Position numbers and translations under genes: made by a program | Shown here: positions 51,926-61,018 of the stretch, one piece after another | Position numbering within the stretch: the stretch's first letter is position 1 | Layout: each line of letters opens with the position of its first letter | DNA from: Kosakonia arachidis | GTDB lineage: Bacteria > Pseudomonadota > Gammaproteobacteria > Enterobacterales > Enterobacteriaceae | DNA length: 64,000 bases | Assembly: GCF_900116535.1 (NCBI RefSeq) | Contig: NZ_FPAU01000001.1 | Coordinates: 1,475,218-1,539,217 of the forward strand | Direction of reading: 5' to 3' | Notes under the pieces: model-generated | The model's database searches: none | What the model saw: only the letters and a program-made list of their open reading frames with translations | Told to the model about the DNA's origin: nothing

Positions 51926-53581
51926 TTAACGCATCACGCGATCGTCAACGTAGTTACGCTTGTCCGCCGCTGGCGGGAAATATTGATACAACCAGGTTTC
52001 ACTGATGGCATCCCCCTGACAGCGCAGGAACATGCGCATCTCCACGGGATCAGTGGAATCATTGGTCGGATACCAGTCAAAAAGAATGCGGTAACCGTCG
52101 AACGGTTCTACATACAGGATTTCAATCTGTTTCGCTTCGCCGCTGGAGAGGGTGATCACCGGCTCAATGCCTTTCGGCGCGGCAGCTTTCAGATCGCCAC
52201 CCACGAAATCGATGGCAAAGCGACGCGCCCATTTCTCCGGATAATGCTCGCCCGGTGCCCAGCCTTCAGGGAAACCACCCATCCCGGTACGGGTCGCGTA
52301 GACGCGCGCCAGCGGTGAGCGTACCGGCGGCATCGCGCTCCAGTACAGACGATACTGGAAAGCAAACTCGTCGCCCGCTTTCACCGGCTTTTCTGGCTGC
52401 CAGAAGCACACAATGTTATCCAGCGTTTCGCCGGTAGTCGGGATCTCCATCAAGCTTACCGCCCCCTTGCCCCAGCGGTTGCGCGGCTCGACCCACAAAC
52501 TTGGACGTTTGTTATACCAGCCCATCACGTCCTGATAATGGGAGAAATCGCGATCCAACTGCAACAGGCCAAAGCCTTTCGGGTTTTCATCCTGGAAAGC
52601 ATTGAATTGCAATTTCTGCGGGTTATTCAGCGGGCGGCAGATCCACTCGCCATTGCCGCGCCACATCGCCAGACGGTCAGAGTCGTGAATTTGTGGGTGA
52701 ATGGTGTCGCAAACGCGACGCTCATTGTTGCCACAGCTGAACATACTGGTCATCGGCGCGATGCCGAGCTGTTTGATGTCTTTGCGTGCGTACAAACGGT
52801 TATCCACATCCATGATCACCTGGCTCTCTTCACAGTGGATCACGAATTTGTACGCCCCGGTGATGCTCGGGCTGTCCAGCAGCGCATAAACGGTAAAAGA
52901 GGTATCAGACGGTTTCACGGTTTCGAACCAGAAAGCGGTAAAGTCCGGGAACTCTTCCGGCTGATCGGTAAAAGTATCAATGGCCACGCCGCGCGCGGAA
53001 AGGCCATACTGGAAGGTGCTGTCCACCGCGCGAAAATAGCTGGCACCGAGGAAAGAGACGATATCGCGGCGCGCCAGTTCAGGTGCCTTGAAGGCTCGAA
53101 AACCGGCAAAACCAAGGTCGCTCTGGCCTTCCAACTGTTTGGTATCCACGCCCGCATCGTGATAGTTGAACAGCTCCGGGCGGAAGTGAATCTCACGCGC
53201 CTGATGCGTTTCCTGATCCAGCGAGAACATGCGCACACGGCGGCGGAAACCCATGCCGACGTGGAAGAACTGCACATCCAGTTGGCGCCCTTCGACGTTA
53301 TTCCACAGCGAATGCTGTGCATCATACTGGATGCTGTTGTAAGCCTGCGGCGTCAAGTTTGCCAGCGTGTTCGGCAATGCTTTCGGTGCACCACCCCACG
53401 GCTGCTCAGACAGATCGTGCGCCATTGCTTGCAGCACAGAGAAGTCAAAACGGCGGCTCTGCCCATCGGCAATATCCGTCTCTGCCGCAAACGCCGCGCG
53501 GGAGAAAAGAGAGGCAACACCGGTGGTGCCGTAGGTTGCAGCAAGGGCCATGGATGCCTGAATAAATCGTCTGCGGTTCAT
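51926..53581 (-). CDS. opgD: Periplasmic glucan biosynthesis protein OpgD
   Basis: 551 residues from ATG 53581 ([19 protein letters not shown]), equal to E. coli OpgD. The twin-arginine signal RRRFIQ and cleavage after AFA show export by Tat. The glucan-binding core follows the OpgG/OpgD family: [59 protein letters not shown]. It shapes the linear backbone of osmoregulated periplasmic glucans. An in-frame start 12 codons upstream is rejected. Confidence 0.93.
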   Translation of the reverse strand: MNRRRFIQASMALAATYGTTGVASLFSRAAFAAETDIADGQSRRFDFSVLQAMAHDLSEQPWGGAPKALPNTLANLTPQAYNSIQYDAQHSLWNNVEGRQLDVQFFHVGMGFRRRVRMFSLDQETHQAREIHFRPELFNYHDAGVDTKQLEGQSDLGFAGFRAFKAPELARRDIVSFLGASYFRAVDSTFQYGLSARGVAIDTFTDQPEEFPDFTAFWFETVKPSDTSFTVYALLDSPSITGAYKFVIHCEESQVIMDVDNRLYARKDIKQLGIAPMTSMFSCGNNERRVCDTIHPQIHDSDRLAMWRGNGEWICRPLNNPQKLQFNAFQDENPKGFGLLQLDRDFSHYQDVMGWYNKRPSLWVEPRNRWGKGAVSLMEIPTTGETLDNIVCFWQPEKPVKAGDEFAFQYRLYWSAMPPVRSPLARVYATRTGMGGFPEGWAPGEHYPEKWARRFAIDFVGGDLKAAAPKGIEPVITLSSGEAKQIEILYVEPFDGYRILFDWYPTNDSTDPVEMRMFLRCQGDAISETWLYQYFPPAADKRNYVDDRVMR

Positions 53582-53800
53582 GCCTGGTAACACGTCCTTC
53601 TGGTCGTAGAATGGCATTTCGCAATTGTGCGAAATAGCGACAAAAGCATTTCTTTATTGAACGCACACTCTAGACAAAATTCATTGAGAATCCAATTGTT
53701 GGCTGTTGAGAATTTACGCAAAACCGAAAATATTTCCTGTCGATAAGAGCAGGCTGAAAATCATAGGAAGCGAGGTATGAAGCTGACATTACGCAGAGAG

Positions 53801-53835
53801 AAAAAGGCCCCTGCCGGATATCGACAGCAGGGGCC
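53801..53835 (-). terminator. Rho-independent terminator
   Basis: GGCCCCTGC (53806) pairs with GCAGGGGCC (53827); on the minus strand the stem is followed by TTTTT (complement of 53801-53805). It ends the binding-protein/aminotransferase transcript. Confidence 0.85.
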
Positions 53836-53849
53836 AGAGTCGTAAATCG

Positions 53850-54629
53850 TTATTGTGCGCTCACGCTGACATCAATACCGGGGAAGTACTTTTCCGCCAG
53901 GCGTTTGATGGTACCGTCAGCACGGACTTTATCAATGGCGGCATCAAGCTGTTTTTTCGTCGCATCATCACCTTTGCGCAGCCCAAAACCGATGCCGCTA
54001 CCGAGGATCGTATCATCAGATACCGGTTTGCCGATAAAGCCAAACCCTTTCCCCTGTGGCTTACTGAGGAAACCTGCCTGCCCCGCCGCCGACATCACCA
54101 GTGAGGCATCAATACGGCCGTTCAGCAAATCGGCCCACGCCATATTCTGATCTTTATACGACACCACCGTCACGCCGTGCTTTTCCCAGTGCTCTTTGGC
54201 GTAAGTTTCCTGAATAGACCCCTGCAACACGCCGATGGTTTTCCCTTTCAGCCCTTCCGCAGTGGCTGCCATCCCGTCACCACTTTTACCGACCAGTTGT
54301 GAAGGAATACGGTAGATTGGCTGCGTGAAATCGATACTTTTGCGCCGTTGTTCGGTGATGTTCATCGCAGAGTTAATGGCATCAAATTTTTTCGCCGTCA
54401 GCCCCGGGATTAGCGCATCAAACGAGGTTTCCACCCAACTGCACTTCAGTTGTGCGGCTTTGCAGATGGCGTTACCCAGCTCAATATCAAACCCTTCAAG
54501 CTCGCCTGCGGCATTGCGGCTCTCGAACGGCGGATATTCCGCCTCAACGCCATAACGCAGTTCCGTTGCCGCGAATGAAGAGAGTGAGCAGAGCAAACCC
54601 ATACCCAGACAGAGTGCTTTTAGTTTCAT
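53850..54629 (-). CDS. Polar amino acid ABC substrate-binding protein
   Basis: 259 residues with a signal peptide (MKLKALCLGMGLLCSLSSFA) and the SBP family 3 fold: YGVEAEYPPFESRNAAGELE, GFDIELGNAICKAAQLKCSW, GKTIGVLQGSIQETYAKEHW. Similar to ArgT/HisJ/ArtJ binding proteins. No permease genes follow, so it may share an existing transporter. It lies 12 bp after the aminotransferase, so import and transamination of the same amino acid is likely. Confidence 0.88.
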   Translation of the reverse strand: MKLKALCLGMGLLCSLSSFAATELRYGVEAEYPPFESRNAAGELEGFDIELGNAICKAAQLKCSWVETSFDALIPGLTAKKFDAINSAMNITEQRRKSIDFTQPIYRIPSQLVGKSGDGMAATAEGLKGKTIGVLQGSIQETYAKEHWEKHGVTVVSYKDQNMAWADLLNGRIDASLVMSAAGQAGFLSKPQGKGFGFIGKPVSDDTILGSGIGFGLRKGDDATKKQLDAAIDKVRADGTIKRLAEKYFPGIDVSVSAQ

Positions 54630-54641
54630 TATTAACGCTCC

Positions 54642-55811
54642 TTAGCGTGGCTTAACACGACACAGGGCCTGCGCGCCTGCTCTTAATGTGGCCTCATCTT
54701 TGGCAAAAGAGAGGCGAATGAGTTTGTTATCTGTTCCGTCTGTATAGAACGCCGACAGAGGAATGGTAGCGACACCGTAATCGGTAATCAGGCGTTTGAC
54801 CATCTCGCTGTCACTCTCATTGCTGAACGAACTGTAATCCGCTAACAAGAAGAAAGAACCAGCGCTGGGTAACAGGCGGAACGGCGAATCAGCCAGCAGC
54901 GTTTGCAGCAGATCGCGCTTGCGCTGATAAAACGACGACAGCATCAGCCAGCCTTGCGGATCGCGCATCTGCTCGGCAAACGCGTACTGCATCGGGGTAT
55001 CGGCAGAGAACATCAAAAATTGATGAACCTTGCAGATTTCATCCATTAATTCGGCGGGAGCAACACAGTAGCCAACGCGCCAGCCAGTAACATGATAGGT
55101 CTTGCCGAAGGAAGAGACGATCACACTACGCTCCGCCAATTGCGGGTGCGTCGCCATGCCGTGATGCGGTTCACCATCAAATACGACGTGCTCGTACACC
55201 TCATCCGAGAGGATCACAATATCCGTGTTGCGTGTTAAGGCGGCCAGTTGATCGAGATCGGCGTGGGAGAAGACCTGCCCACTAGGGTTATGGGGTGTGT
55301 TAACGATGATCATCCGGGTACGCGACGTAATCGCAGCCCTAACTTCATCCCAGTTAACGGCAAAATTCGGCACCGTCAGCTTAATGGCAATCGGTGTGGC
55401 ACCCTGCAAACGAACAATCGGCGCATAGCTGTCAAATGACGGTTCAAAGTAGATCACTTCATCACCCGGATGCACCAGCCCGCTAATAGCGGAGTACAAA
55501 CCCTGGCTGGCGCTGGCGGTGATCAGCACTTCGCTGTCGACGTCGTAATGCGTGTGGTAAAGATCGGCAATTTTCTGCGCAATGCACTCTTTGAGCGCAC
55601 GCAGTCCGGTCATCGGCGCGTACTGGTTGTGATTCTCCTGCATCGCGCGCGTAACACCAGCAACCAGTTGCGGATCGCAGGGGAAATTGGGCGCGCCCTG
55701 AGAGAGATTAATCGCGTTGTGTTCTGCGGAAAGCTGGCCGATCACGGTAAAAATAGTGGTACCGACATCGGGTAATTTGGAACGGGTTCTCACCGGCGTG
55801 CGCAAAGTCAT
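54642..55811 (-). CDS. PLP aminotransferase, YbdL-like (methionine-type)
   Basis: 389 residues of fold-type I, class I/II. PLP Lys is in SSFGKTYHVTGWRVGYC; other landmarks are SQGAPNFPCDP, TASASQGLYSAISG, IIVNTPHNPSGQVF and ILSDEVYEHVVFDG. It resembles E. coli YbdL, a methionine aminotransferase. It begins the two-gene operon with the binding protein and is divergent from a LysR gene. Confidence 0.88.
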   Translation of the reverse strand: MTLRTPVRTRSKLPDVGTTIFTVIGQLSAEHNAINLSQGAPNFPCDPQLVAGVTRAMQENHNQYAPMTGLRALKECIAQKIADLYHTHYDVDSEVLITASASQGLYSAISGLVHPGDEVIYFEPSFDSYAPIVRLQGATPIAIKLTVPNFAVNWDEVRAAITSRTRMIIVNTPHNPSGQVFSHADLDQLAALTRNTDIVILSDEVYEHVVFDGEPHHGMATHPQLAERSVIVSSFGKTYHVTGWRVGYCVAPAELMDEICKVHQFLMFSADTPMQYAFAEQMRDPQGWLMLSSFYQRKRDLLQTLLADSPFRLLPSAGSFFLLADYSSFSNESDSEMVKRLITDYGVATIPLSAFYTDGTDNKLIRLSFAKDEATLRAGAQALCRVKPR

Positions 55812-55921
55812 TGTTCATCCTTCCCTAAAAAATGCATAACCATTCAAACCAAAAGCGCGCTGTCGCGACAATCGAATTGTTGTCATAATAGCCATGATAA
55901 AAATGCATAGCTGGAGTTGCC

Positions 55922-56773
55922 ATGTCGCACCGAACCCTGCCGCTGAATGCCATTGACGCTTTTCTGATCACCGCCCGCCATCTCAATTTGACGCATGCCG
56001 CGCATGAGTTATGCCTGACGCAGGGTGCGGTCAGCCGCAAAATTGCCGCGCTGGAAAACTGGTTCGGTTTTCCGTTGTTTGAGCGCCACGCACGTGGGTT
56101 ACGCTTATCCCCGCAAGGCAGCGCCCTGCTGCCGGAACTGCGCAGCGCGTTTGAGCATTTGTTGATTGTTGCCGAACAAGCACACGTGCAGCAAACGGTG
56201 GTACGGCTAAAAGCACCGACCTGCGCCATTCGTTGGTTAGTACCGAAGTTGTTGTACATTGAACAGCGCTACCCGGAGTTGCAGATAGCGCTCACCACCA
56301 CCACCGATCACGCCATCAATTTCAAAACAGAACCTTATGACGCAGCGATTGTGTTCGGCACGCATTTAAGCGCCGGGGATTTGCTGTTTGAAGAAGCACT
56401 GACACCGGTACTGAATAGTGCGCTGGCTGCAAAAATGCCGCTGGAGAAAGCGACACTGCTGCATCCAACGCGGGATAAAACTGACTGGTCGCTGTGGCTG
56501 GCGAAGCAGCAGGATTTCAAGCCGGCCATGAGGAAAAATCAACACTTCGACACCATGGATCTGGCTATTACCGCCGCCATCCAGGGGCTGGGTATGGCCA
56601 TTGCCGACGAGACAGTTGTGGCTGAAGATATCCGCGCCGGACGCCTACAGCGGCCATTTGCATTGAGTATCAAAACCGGTGCCAGCTACCGGTTGGTTCT
56701 GCGTCACTCCGCCAATAAAGCCGACGGGCTCGCGGCGTTTCGAGAGAGCTTACTGGCGACTAATCCAGCTTAA
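55922..56773 (+). CDS. LysR-type regulator, GcvA-like
   Basis: 283 residues. HTH: LNLTHAAHELCLTQGAVSRK. Effector domain of the GcvA type with CAIRWLVPKLLYIEQRYPEL and ALTPVLNSALAAKMPLEKAT. Divergent pairing (110 bp) suggests control of the aminotransferase/binding-protein operon. Its end overlaps the convergent esterase gene by 14 bases. Confidence 0.86.
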   Translation: MSHRTLPLNAIDAFLITARHLNLTHAAHELCLTQGAVSRKIAALENWFGFPLFERHARGLRLSPQGSALLPELRSAFEHLLIVAEQAHVQQTVVRLKAPTCAIRWLVPKLLYIEQRYPELQIALTTTTDHAINFKTEPYDAAIVFGTHLSAGDLLFEEALTPVLNSALAAKMPLEKATLLHPTRDKTDWSLWLAKQQDFKPAMRKNQHFDTMDLAITAAIQGLGMAIADETVVAEDIRAGRLQRPFALSIKTGASYRLVLRHSANKADGLAAFRESLLATNPA

Positions 56774-58268
56774 CGTGATGGCGCATCACTCGGCGAAAAA
56801 AGCTCAGACGCGTGCGCATAAAACGATTAACCATGCGAAATCCTGCATGTTTATTCAGTCCGATACGTAGCAGTCTGTCGCGCCCGCGCACGCAGGCCAG
56901 CCAGTTCACCGGTCCGGCAAGCGATTCACAATGGCGGTCGGCATGGTGGGCAAACTGCACCCAGTAATCGGCAAGGTGTGCGGCAAACGCCAGGTCACGC
57001 GGATTTACGTAACTGCGCGACGGTTCCGAAAGCAGAAGATTGTCAAAGACGTACGGCACTTCGTTACCGTGCCACGCGCCGTTGATGTAAGTGTCATGCG
57101 CCGCTTCCGCGACATAATCAAACCAGTAGCGCCAGCAGGGTTGCCGCACCCGCTGCTGTGCCTGCATCATTACCAGCCCGAGCGTGGTAAATGCCATATC
57201 GCGACACACCTGTCGCCCCAACTCGGCATCGCCCTTCACACCCGGATAAAGCAATTTAATCAGCCCTAACCCCAGACGCTGCTCGCGGCGCATTTTCTCG
57301 ATTTGCCCGGCAAGATCGACGCCAAACTCCGCCATCACGCTGGCTTCATCGCTGTTCGAGCCAATAATCACTGGCATCGGGTGCTGCTTTGCAGCAAAAA
57401 AAACATCCAGCGTCGGTTCCGGCAGTACCTCGTCGCCGACAATCGGTGCAGGGGCAATTTTCAGCGGCGAAGCCAGCGGCCAGAACGCATCGGCCGGGAT
57501 CGCCCGCAATTGCGCTGCACTGGCGTTTGTCAGGCCAAAATGCGCCGCAACCGCTTCGCCTTTTGCCAGTGCGGCTTCCCGAGGTGTATCCGGCAAGGTA
57601 TAGCTGCTCTGAATAATGCCTTTATGAAACAGCCCCTTTGCCCGTGAAGATGCCATCAGCGCCATCACGCTGCGCGCCCCGGCAGATTCGCCAAACAGCG
57701 TAACGTTTTCCGCATCGCCGCCAAACGCGGCAATGTTCTCTTGCACCCAGCGCAAGGCGGCGATTTGATCAAGCAGGCCGAAGTTATATATGCGTTCGCC
57801 CTCTTCGGCTTCCAGAGACGGATGGGCAAAAAAGCCAAGATGGCCGAGCCGGTAATTGAGCGTCACCAACACCACACCGCGCCCGGCCAGCGCTTTGCCG
57901 TCGTACGGCGGCAGCCCGCCAGAACCCATGGTAAACCCGCCGCCGTGCAGCCAGATCATTACCGGCAACGGTTTTTCGCGTTTGGTGGGCGACCAGACGT
58001 TAAGGTAGAGGCAATCTTCAGAGAATTGCCCCGGATCGCCGCCGCCAATCTGCTGACAAAACTCGCTGTCTTGCCAACTGGCAGCAGAAAAACGGTCGGC
58101 GATGCGAACCCCTTGCCAGGGCTCCACCGGCTGCGGCGCACGCCAGCGCAGCGGGCCAACGGGGGGCGCAGCAAACGGAATACCGCGCCAGACATCAAAT
58201 GCTGCCTCGCGACAGCCCAGCACGCTGCCGTAGCGGGTGTGCGCCAGCGGCGCGGAAGGATTCTCCAT
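56760..58268 (-). CDS. Type-B carboxylesterase
   Basis: 502 residues. Family motifs: EDCLYLNVWSP, MIWLHGGGFTMGSGG (oxyanion hole), and nucleophile TLFGESAGARSVMAL. The acid is likely Glu in GSNSDEASVM and the His in the NGAWHGNEVPYVFDN motif. No signal peptide, so cytoplasmic. The substrate is unknown. It lies downstream of ydcJ by 45 bp on the same strand, so may be in one operon. Confidence 0.88.
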   Translation of the reverse strand: MENPSAPLAHTRYGSVLGCREAAFDVWRGIPFAAPPVGPLRWRAPQPVEPWQGVRIADRFSAASWQDSEFCQQIGGGDPGQFSEDCLYLNVWSPTKREKPLPVMIWLHGGGFTMGSGGLPPYDGKALAGRGVVLVTLNYRLGHLGFFAHPSLEAEEGERIYNFGLLDQIAALRWVQENIAAFGGDAENVTLFGESAGARSVMALMASSRAKGLFHKGIIQSSYTLPDTPREAALAKGEAVAAHFGLTNASAAQLRAIPADAFWPLASPLKIAPAPIVGDEVLPEPTLDVFFAAKQHPMPVIIGSNSDEASVMAEFGVDLAGQIEKMRREQRLGLGLIKLLYPGVKGDAELGRQVCRDMAFTTLGLVMMQAQQRVRQPCWRYWFDYVAEAAHDTYINGAWHGNEVPYVFDNLLLSEPSRSYVNPRDLAFAAHLADYWVQFAHHADRHCESLAGPVNWLACVRGRDRLLRIGLNKHAGFRMVNRFMRTRLSFFRRVMRHHVKLD

Positions 58269-58313
58269 AACAACATCATCCAGAAATAACTGATTCCTGG
58301 CAGATTACCTGTT

Positions 58314-59657
58314 TTACAGCAGACCGCAACGTCGTTTGCTGCGCTCAGATGCCTCCTGATAAAGAGTGAATTCGTCGAGTACCGGGCAACCGAGCGCCGT
58401 TTCAAACTGCGCTTTGCTGGCATTGCCGTGGCTGCGTGCCTGGGTTTCATTACCGAGGTTAGACTGGAAGATACCCGCCGCGCTGACCGGCAGAAAATCT
58501 TCGTAGGTGATGGGTTGCGCCACTACCCAGCCGCGTTCAATCAGCGGTTGCGGGTCCTCACCGGGGCGGATAGCCTGGCGATGCGCTTCGCCGGTCGGCG
58601 TCAGCCGGTAACGGAACCATGCCAGCTCCTGCTTGCGCAATAGCATTTCGCTGTCCGGGAAGGATTTGAATACCTCCTGTAAATGCAACTGGTGCGTGAG
58701 ATTGTCTTTGCCGGAGCCCGCCTCTGCCAATAACTGATCGTACAACGCCCGCCCTTTTGGCGTCAGCGCCACGCCACGCTGCTCGATTTCGCCAAAGCGC
58801 GCGGTATGCATCCCCTGGTGTTCACCGTTGAACAGCACCGGTTCATCCAGCGCTTTGAAGCTGGTCTGACGCAGTAAAATGGGCACATCACGGCGCGGTG
58901 GCCCTTCGATAAGGATCTTCGGTTCGATACCGTATTCCGGCATCAGTGCCTGCACACGATCGATATCCAGCGTGCGCGGGGTTAAGTGATTGATATGGCA
59001 GCCAGGGAAACAGACCACATCGGCAATCAGTCGGTGCTCGTGGTGCAGCGCCTGGTACGTTTGCTCATCGACCGTGGAATGACGATGCCAGCGGAATGTC
59101 TCCAGCGCTTCCTGCACAAAAGTAACGGCCTGCGGCCCGGTAAAACCGCCATTCAGTTCATGTAGTTCAATCAACTGGCGGCAAGCCGGTGTAAAGATAT
59201 CGCGCTTCGCCAGGATCGCTGCCGCTTTGTTGCGCAACGCCTCGTTCTCTATTAACTCCAGCCGCAGCAGCGAGGTAAAAATGCGAAACGGATTGCGCGT
59301 CAGTGCGGCGTCATCCACCGGACGAAACGCGGTAGAGTGTACCGGTACGCCCGCCTGTGACAGATCGTAATAACTCACCGGGTACATTCCCATCACGGCA
59401 AACATCCGCCGCAGCCAGGATAACTCCTCTCCAGTACCCACCCGGATCGCGCCGTGGCGCTCAACATTAAGCCGCGCCAGCTCATCCGCATTGACAAGTT
59501 GTTCATGCAACCGGGGATTGTGTTCCAGAACGGCAAGGTTCACATCAGCAACCAGTTCCAGCAGTGTGCCATATTGCGGAACTTCCTGTTGGTACATTGC
59601 CGACATGGCCTGTGAAAATTGTTCGCGTATCTCATCGGCTGTGATGTTGTAACCCAT
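58314..59657 (-). CDS. ydcJ: YdcJ, 2-oxoadipate dioxygenase (HglS)-family protein
   Basis: 447 residues from ATG 59657 (MGYNITADEIREQFSQAMSA), identical in length to E. coli YdcJ; a longer in-frame extension into the ydcI control region is rejected. DUF1338 metal ligands: His in LHHEHRLIADV, HINHLTPRTLDID and Glu in the LRKQELAWFRYRLT region. Family members such as HglS hydroxylate and decarboxylate 2-oxoadipate. Divergent from ydcI with a 299-bp gap. Confidence 0.9.
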   Translation of the reverse strand: MGYNITADEIREQFSQAMSAMYQQEVPQYGTLLELVADVNLAVLEHNPRLHEQLVNADELARLNVERHGAIRVGTGEELSWLRRMFAVMGMYPVSYYDLSQAGVPVHSTAFRPVDDAALTRNPFRIFTSLLRLELIENEALRNKAAAILAKRDIFTPACRQLIELHELNGGFTGPQAVTFVQEALETFRWHRHSTVDEQTYQALHHEHRLIADVVCFPGCHINHLTPRTLDIDRVQALMPEYGIEPKILIEGPPRRDVPILLRQTSFKALDEPVLFNGEHQGMHTARFGEIEQRGVALTPKGRALYDQLLAEAGSGKDNLTHQLHLQEVFKSFPDSEMLLRKQELAWFRYRLTPTGEAHRQAIRPGEDPQPLIERGWVVAQPITYEDFLPVSAAGIFQSNLGNETQARSHGNASKAQFETALGCPVLDEFTLYQEASERSKRRCGLL

Positions 59658-59956
59658 TTCATTTTCCTTCCTGTATGCTCTTCTTCTGGAGTGTAGGAAG
59701 CACATTCCCCCGCGTGATGGGAAATTTACAAAGTGTGATCGGGGCAGATAACGGATGCCGCTGAAGCGTAAAAAACATAACGAAAGATTATGGAAATCAC
59801 CGAGAAAACCCATACCAAGTTGTAAGTTTCGTCACACTGCGGGGAAAATCCATTTGTAACTCAAATAGATTAGATGTTAAAAATATTTTGCAATCAAGTT
59901 ATCAAAATAAATGCAATTACCTGTCACCGAATTCGCTAAGTTTTTAACATCATCTT
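59658..59956. promoter_or_regulatory. ydcJ-ydcI intergenic region
   Basis: No gene is seen. The region near 59860-59950 is AT-rich and contains the ydcI promoter. LysR binding sites are expected, but none could be read clearly. Confidence 0.4.
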
Positions 59957-60880
59957 ATGGAAAAAAAAGGTCTCTTTTCACAGCGCATTCGCCTGCGCCA
60001 TTTACATACTTTCGTGGCTGTTGCTCAACAAGGAACGCTGGGGCGCGCAGCTGAAACCCTTAATTTAAGTCAACCTGCACTGTCGAAAACCCTGAATGAA
60101 CTGGAACAACTGACTGGCAAACGTCTGTTCGAACGCGGCCGTCTCGGCGCGCAGTTGACGCATGTCGGCGAGCAGTTTCTGACGCACGCGGTACGTGTGC
60201 TGGATGCCGTCAATATTGCCGGGCAGTCGCTGGATCATAAAACGGAACAAAAAAGCGATCTGATCCGTATCGGTGCCCTGCCGACTGCTGCACTGGGTAT
60301 TTTGCCGGCAGTGATTGGCCAACTCCATAAACAACAGCCGGATCTTAAAATTCAGGTCGCTACCGCCAATAACGCGATGCTGCTGGCCGGGCTGAAGTCC
60401 GGTCAGCTCGATCTGGGCATTGGCCGGATGTCAGATCCAGAGTTGATGAGTGGCCTTAATTACGAGCTGCTGTTTCTGGAATCACTGAAACTGGTGGTGC
60501 GTCCAAATCATCCCCTACTGCAAAGTACCATCACGTTGAGCCGGGTACTGGAGTGGCCGGTGGTGGTATTGCCGGAAGGCACTCCCCCGCGTGATAGCGC
60601 TGAAGAGTTGCTGACCAGCCAGAATTGCAAACTGCCCGCTGGTTGTATCGAGACACTCTCCGCCTCGCTGTCACGTCAGTTAACTGTCGGTTTTGACTAT
60701 GTCTGGTTCGTGCCGTCGGGTGCGGTAAAAGATGATTTGCGTCTCGGCTCGCTGATCGCCCTGCCCATTCCTTCACTGGGAGTCGGCGATCCGGTCGGTA
60801 TTATCACTCGTGTTGATACGCCGTTGCCGCCCGCTGCGCATACGCTTATCAGCGCGATCCGTAAAACCATGCCGGGGTAA
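59957..60880 (+). CDS. ydcI: LysR-type regulator YdcI
   Basis: 307 residues from ATG 59957. HTH: TLGRAAETLNLSQPALSKTL. It closely follows E. coli/Salmonella YdcI, a regulator linked to acid stress and pH homeostasis. The effector domain has IRIGALPTAALGILPAVIGQ and LDLGIGRMSDPELMSGLNYE. It ends in a stop codon that is itself the loop of a terminator. Confidence 0.92.
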   Translation: MEKKGLFSQRIRLRHLHTFVAVAQQGTLGRAAETLNLSQPALSKTLNELEQLTGKRLFERGRLGAQLTHVGEQFLTHAVRVLDAVNIAGQSLDHKTEQKSDLIRIGALPTAALGILPAVIGQLHKQQPDLKIQVATANNAMLLAGLKSGQLDLGIGRMSDPELMSGLNYELLFLESLKLVVRPNHPLLQSTITLSRVLEWPVVVLPEGTPPRDSAEELLTSQNCKLPAGCIETLSASLSRQLTVGFDYVWFVPSGAVKDDLRLGSLIALPIPSLGVGDPVGIITRVDTPLPPAAHTLISAIRKTMPG

Positions 60881-60890
60881 CCCCGGTTTT
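60872..60890 (+). terminator. Terminator with the ydcI stop codon in its loop
   Basis: CCGGGG-TAA-CCCCGG followed by TTTT. The stop codon TAA (60878-60880) is exactly the 3-base loop. Confidence 0.75.
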
Positions 60891-61018
60891 AGTGGGTTCT
60901 TCTTGTTGCGCAAATGGTAAACATCTCATTAATTGTGTGATAAAAAGTGGTTGTTGATTAAGGGTTGTTGTTACGCAAAATAGGCTAACGCTGTAACACC
61001 CCACATCCGGAAGAACCA

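Noticed and set aside
53317..53590. Open frames opposite opgD
   Set aside because: Shadow frames of a strongly conserved gene; the opgD frame explains the sequence fully.
59658..59813. 52-residue N-terminal extension of YdcJ
   Set aside because: The family starts at MGYNITADEI; the extension lies in the ydcI control region and has no homology.
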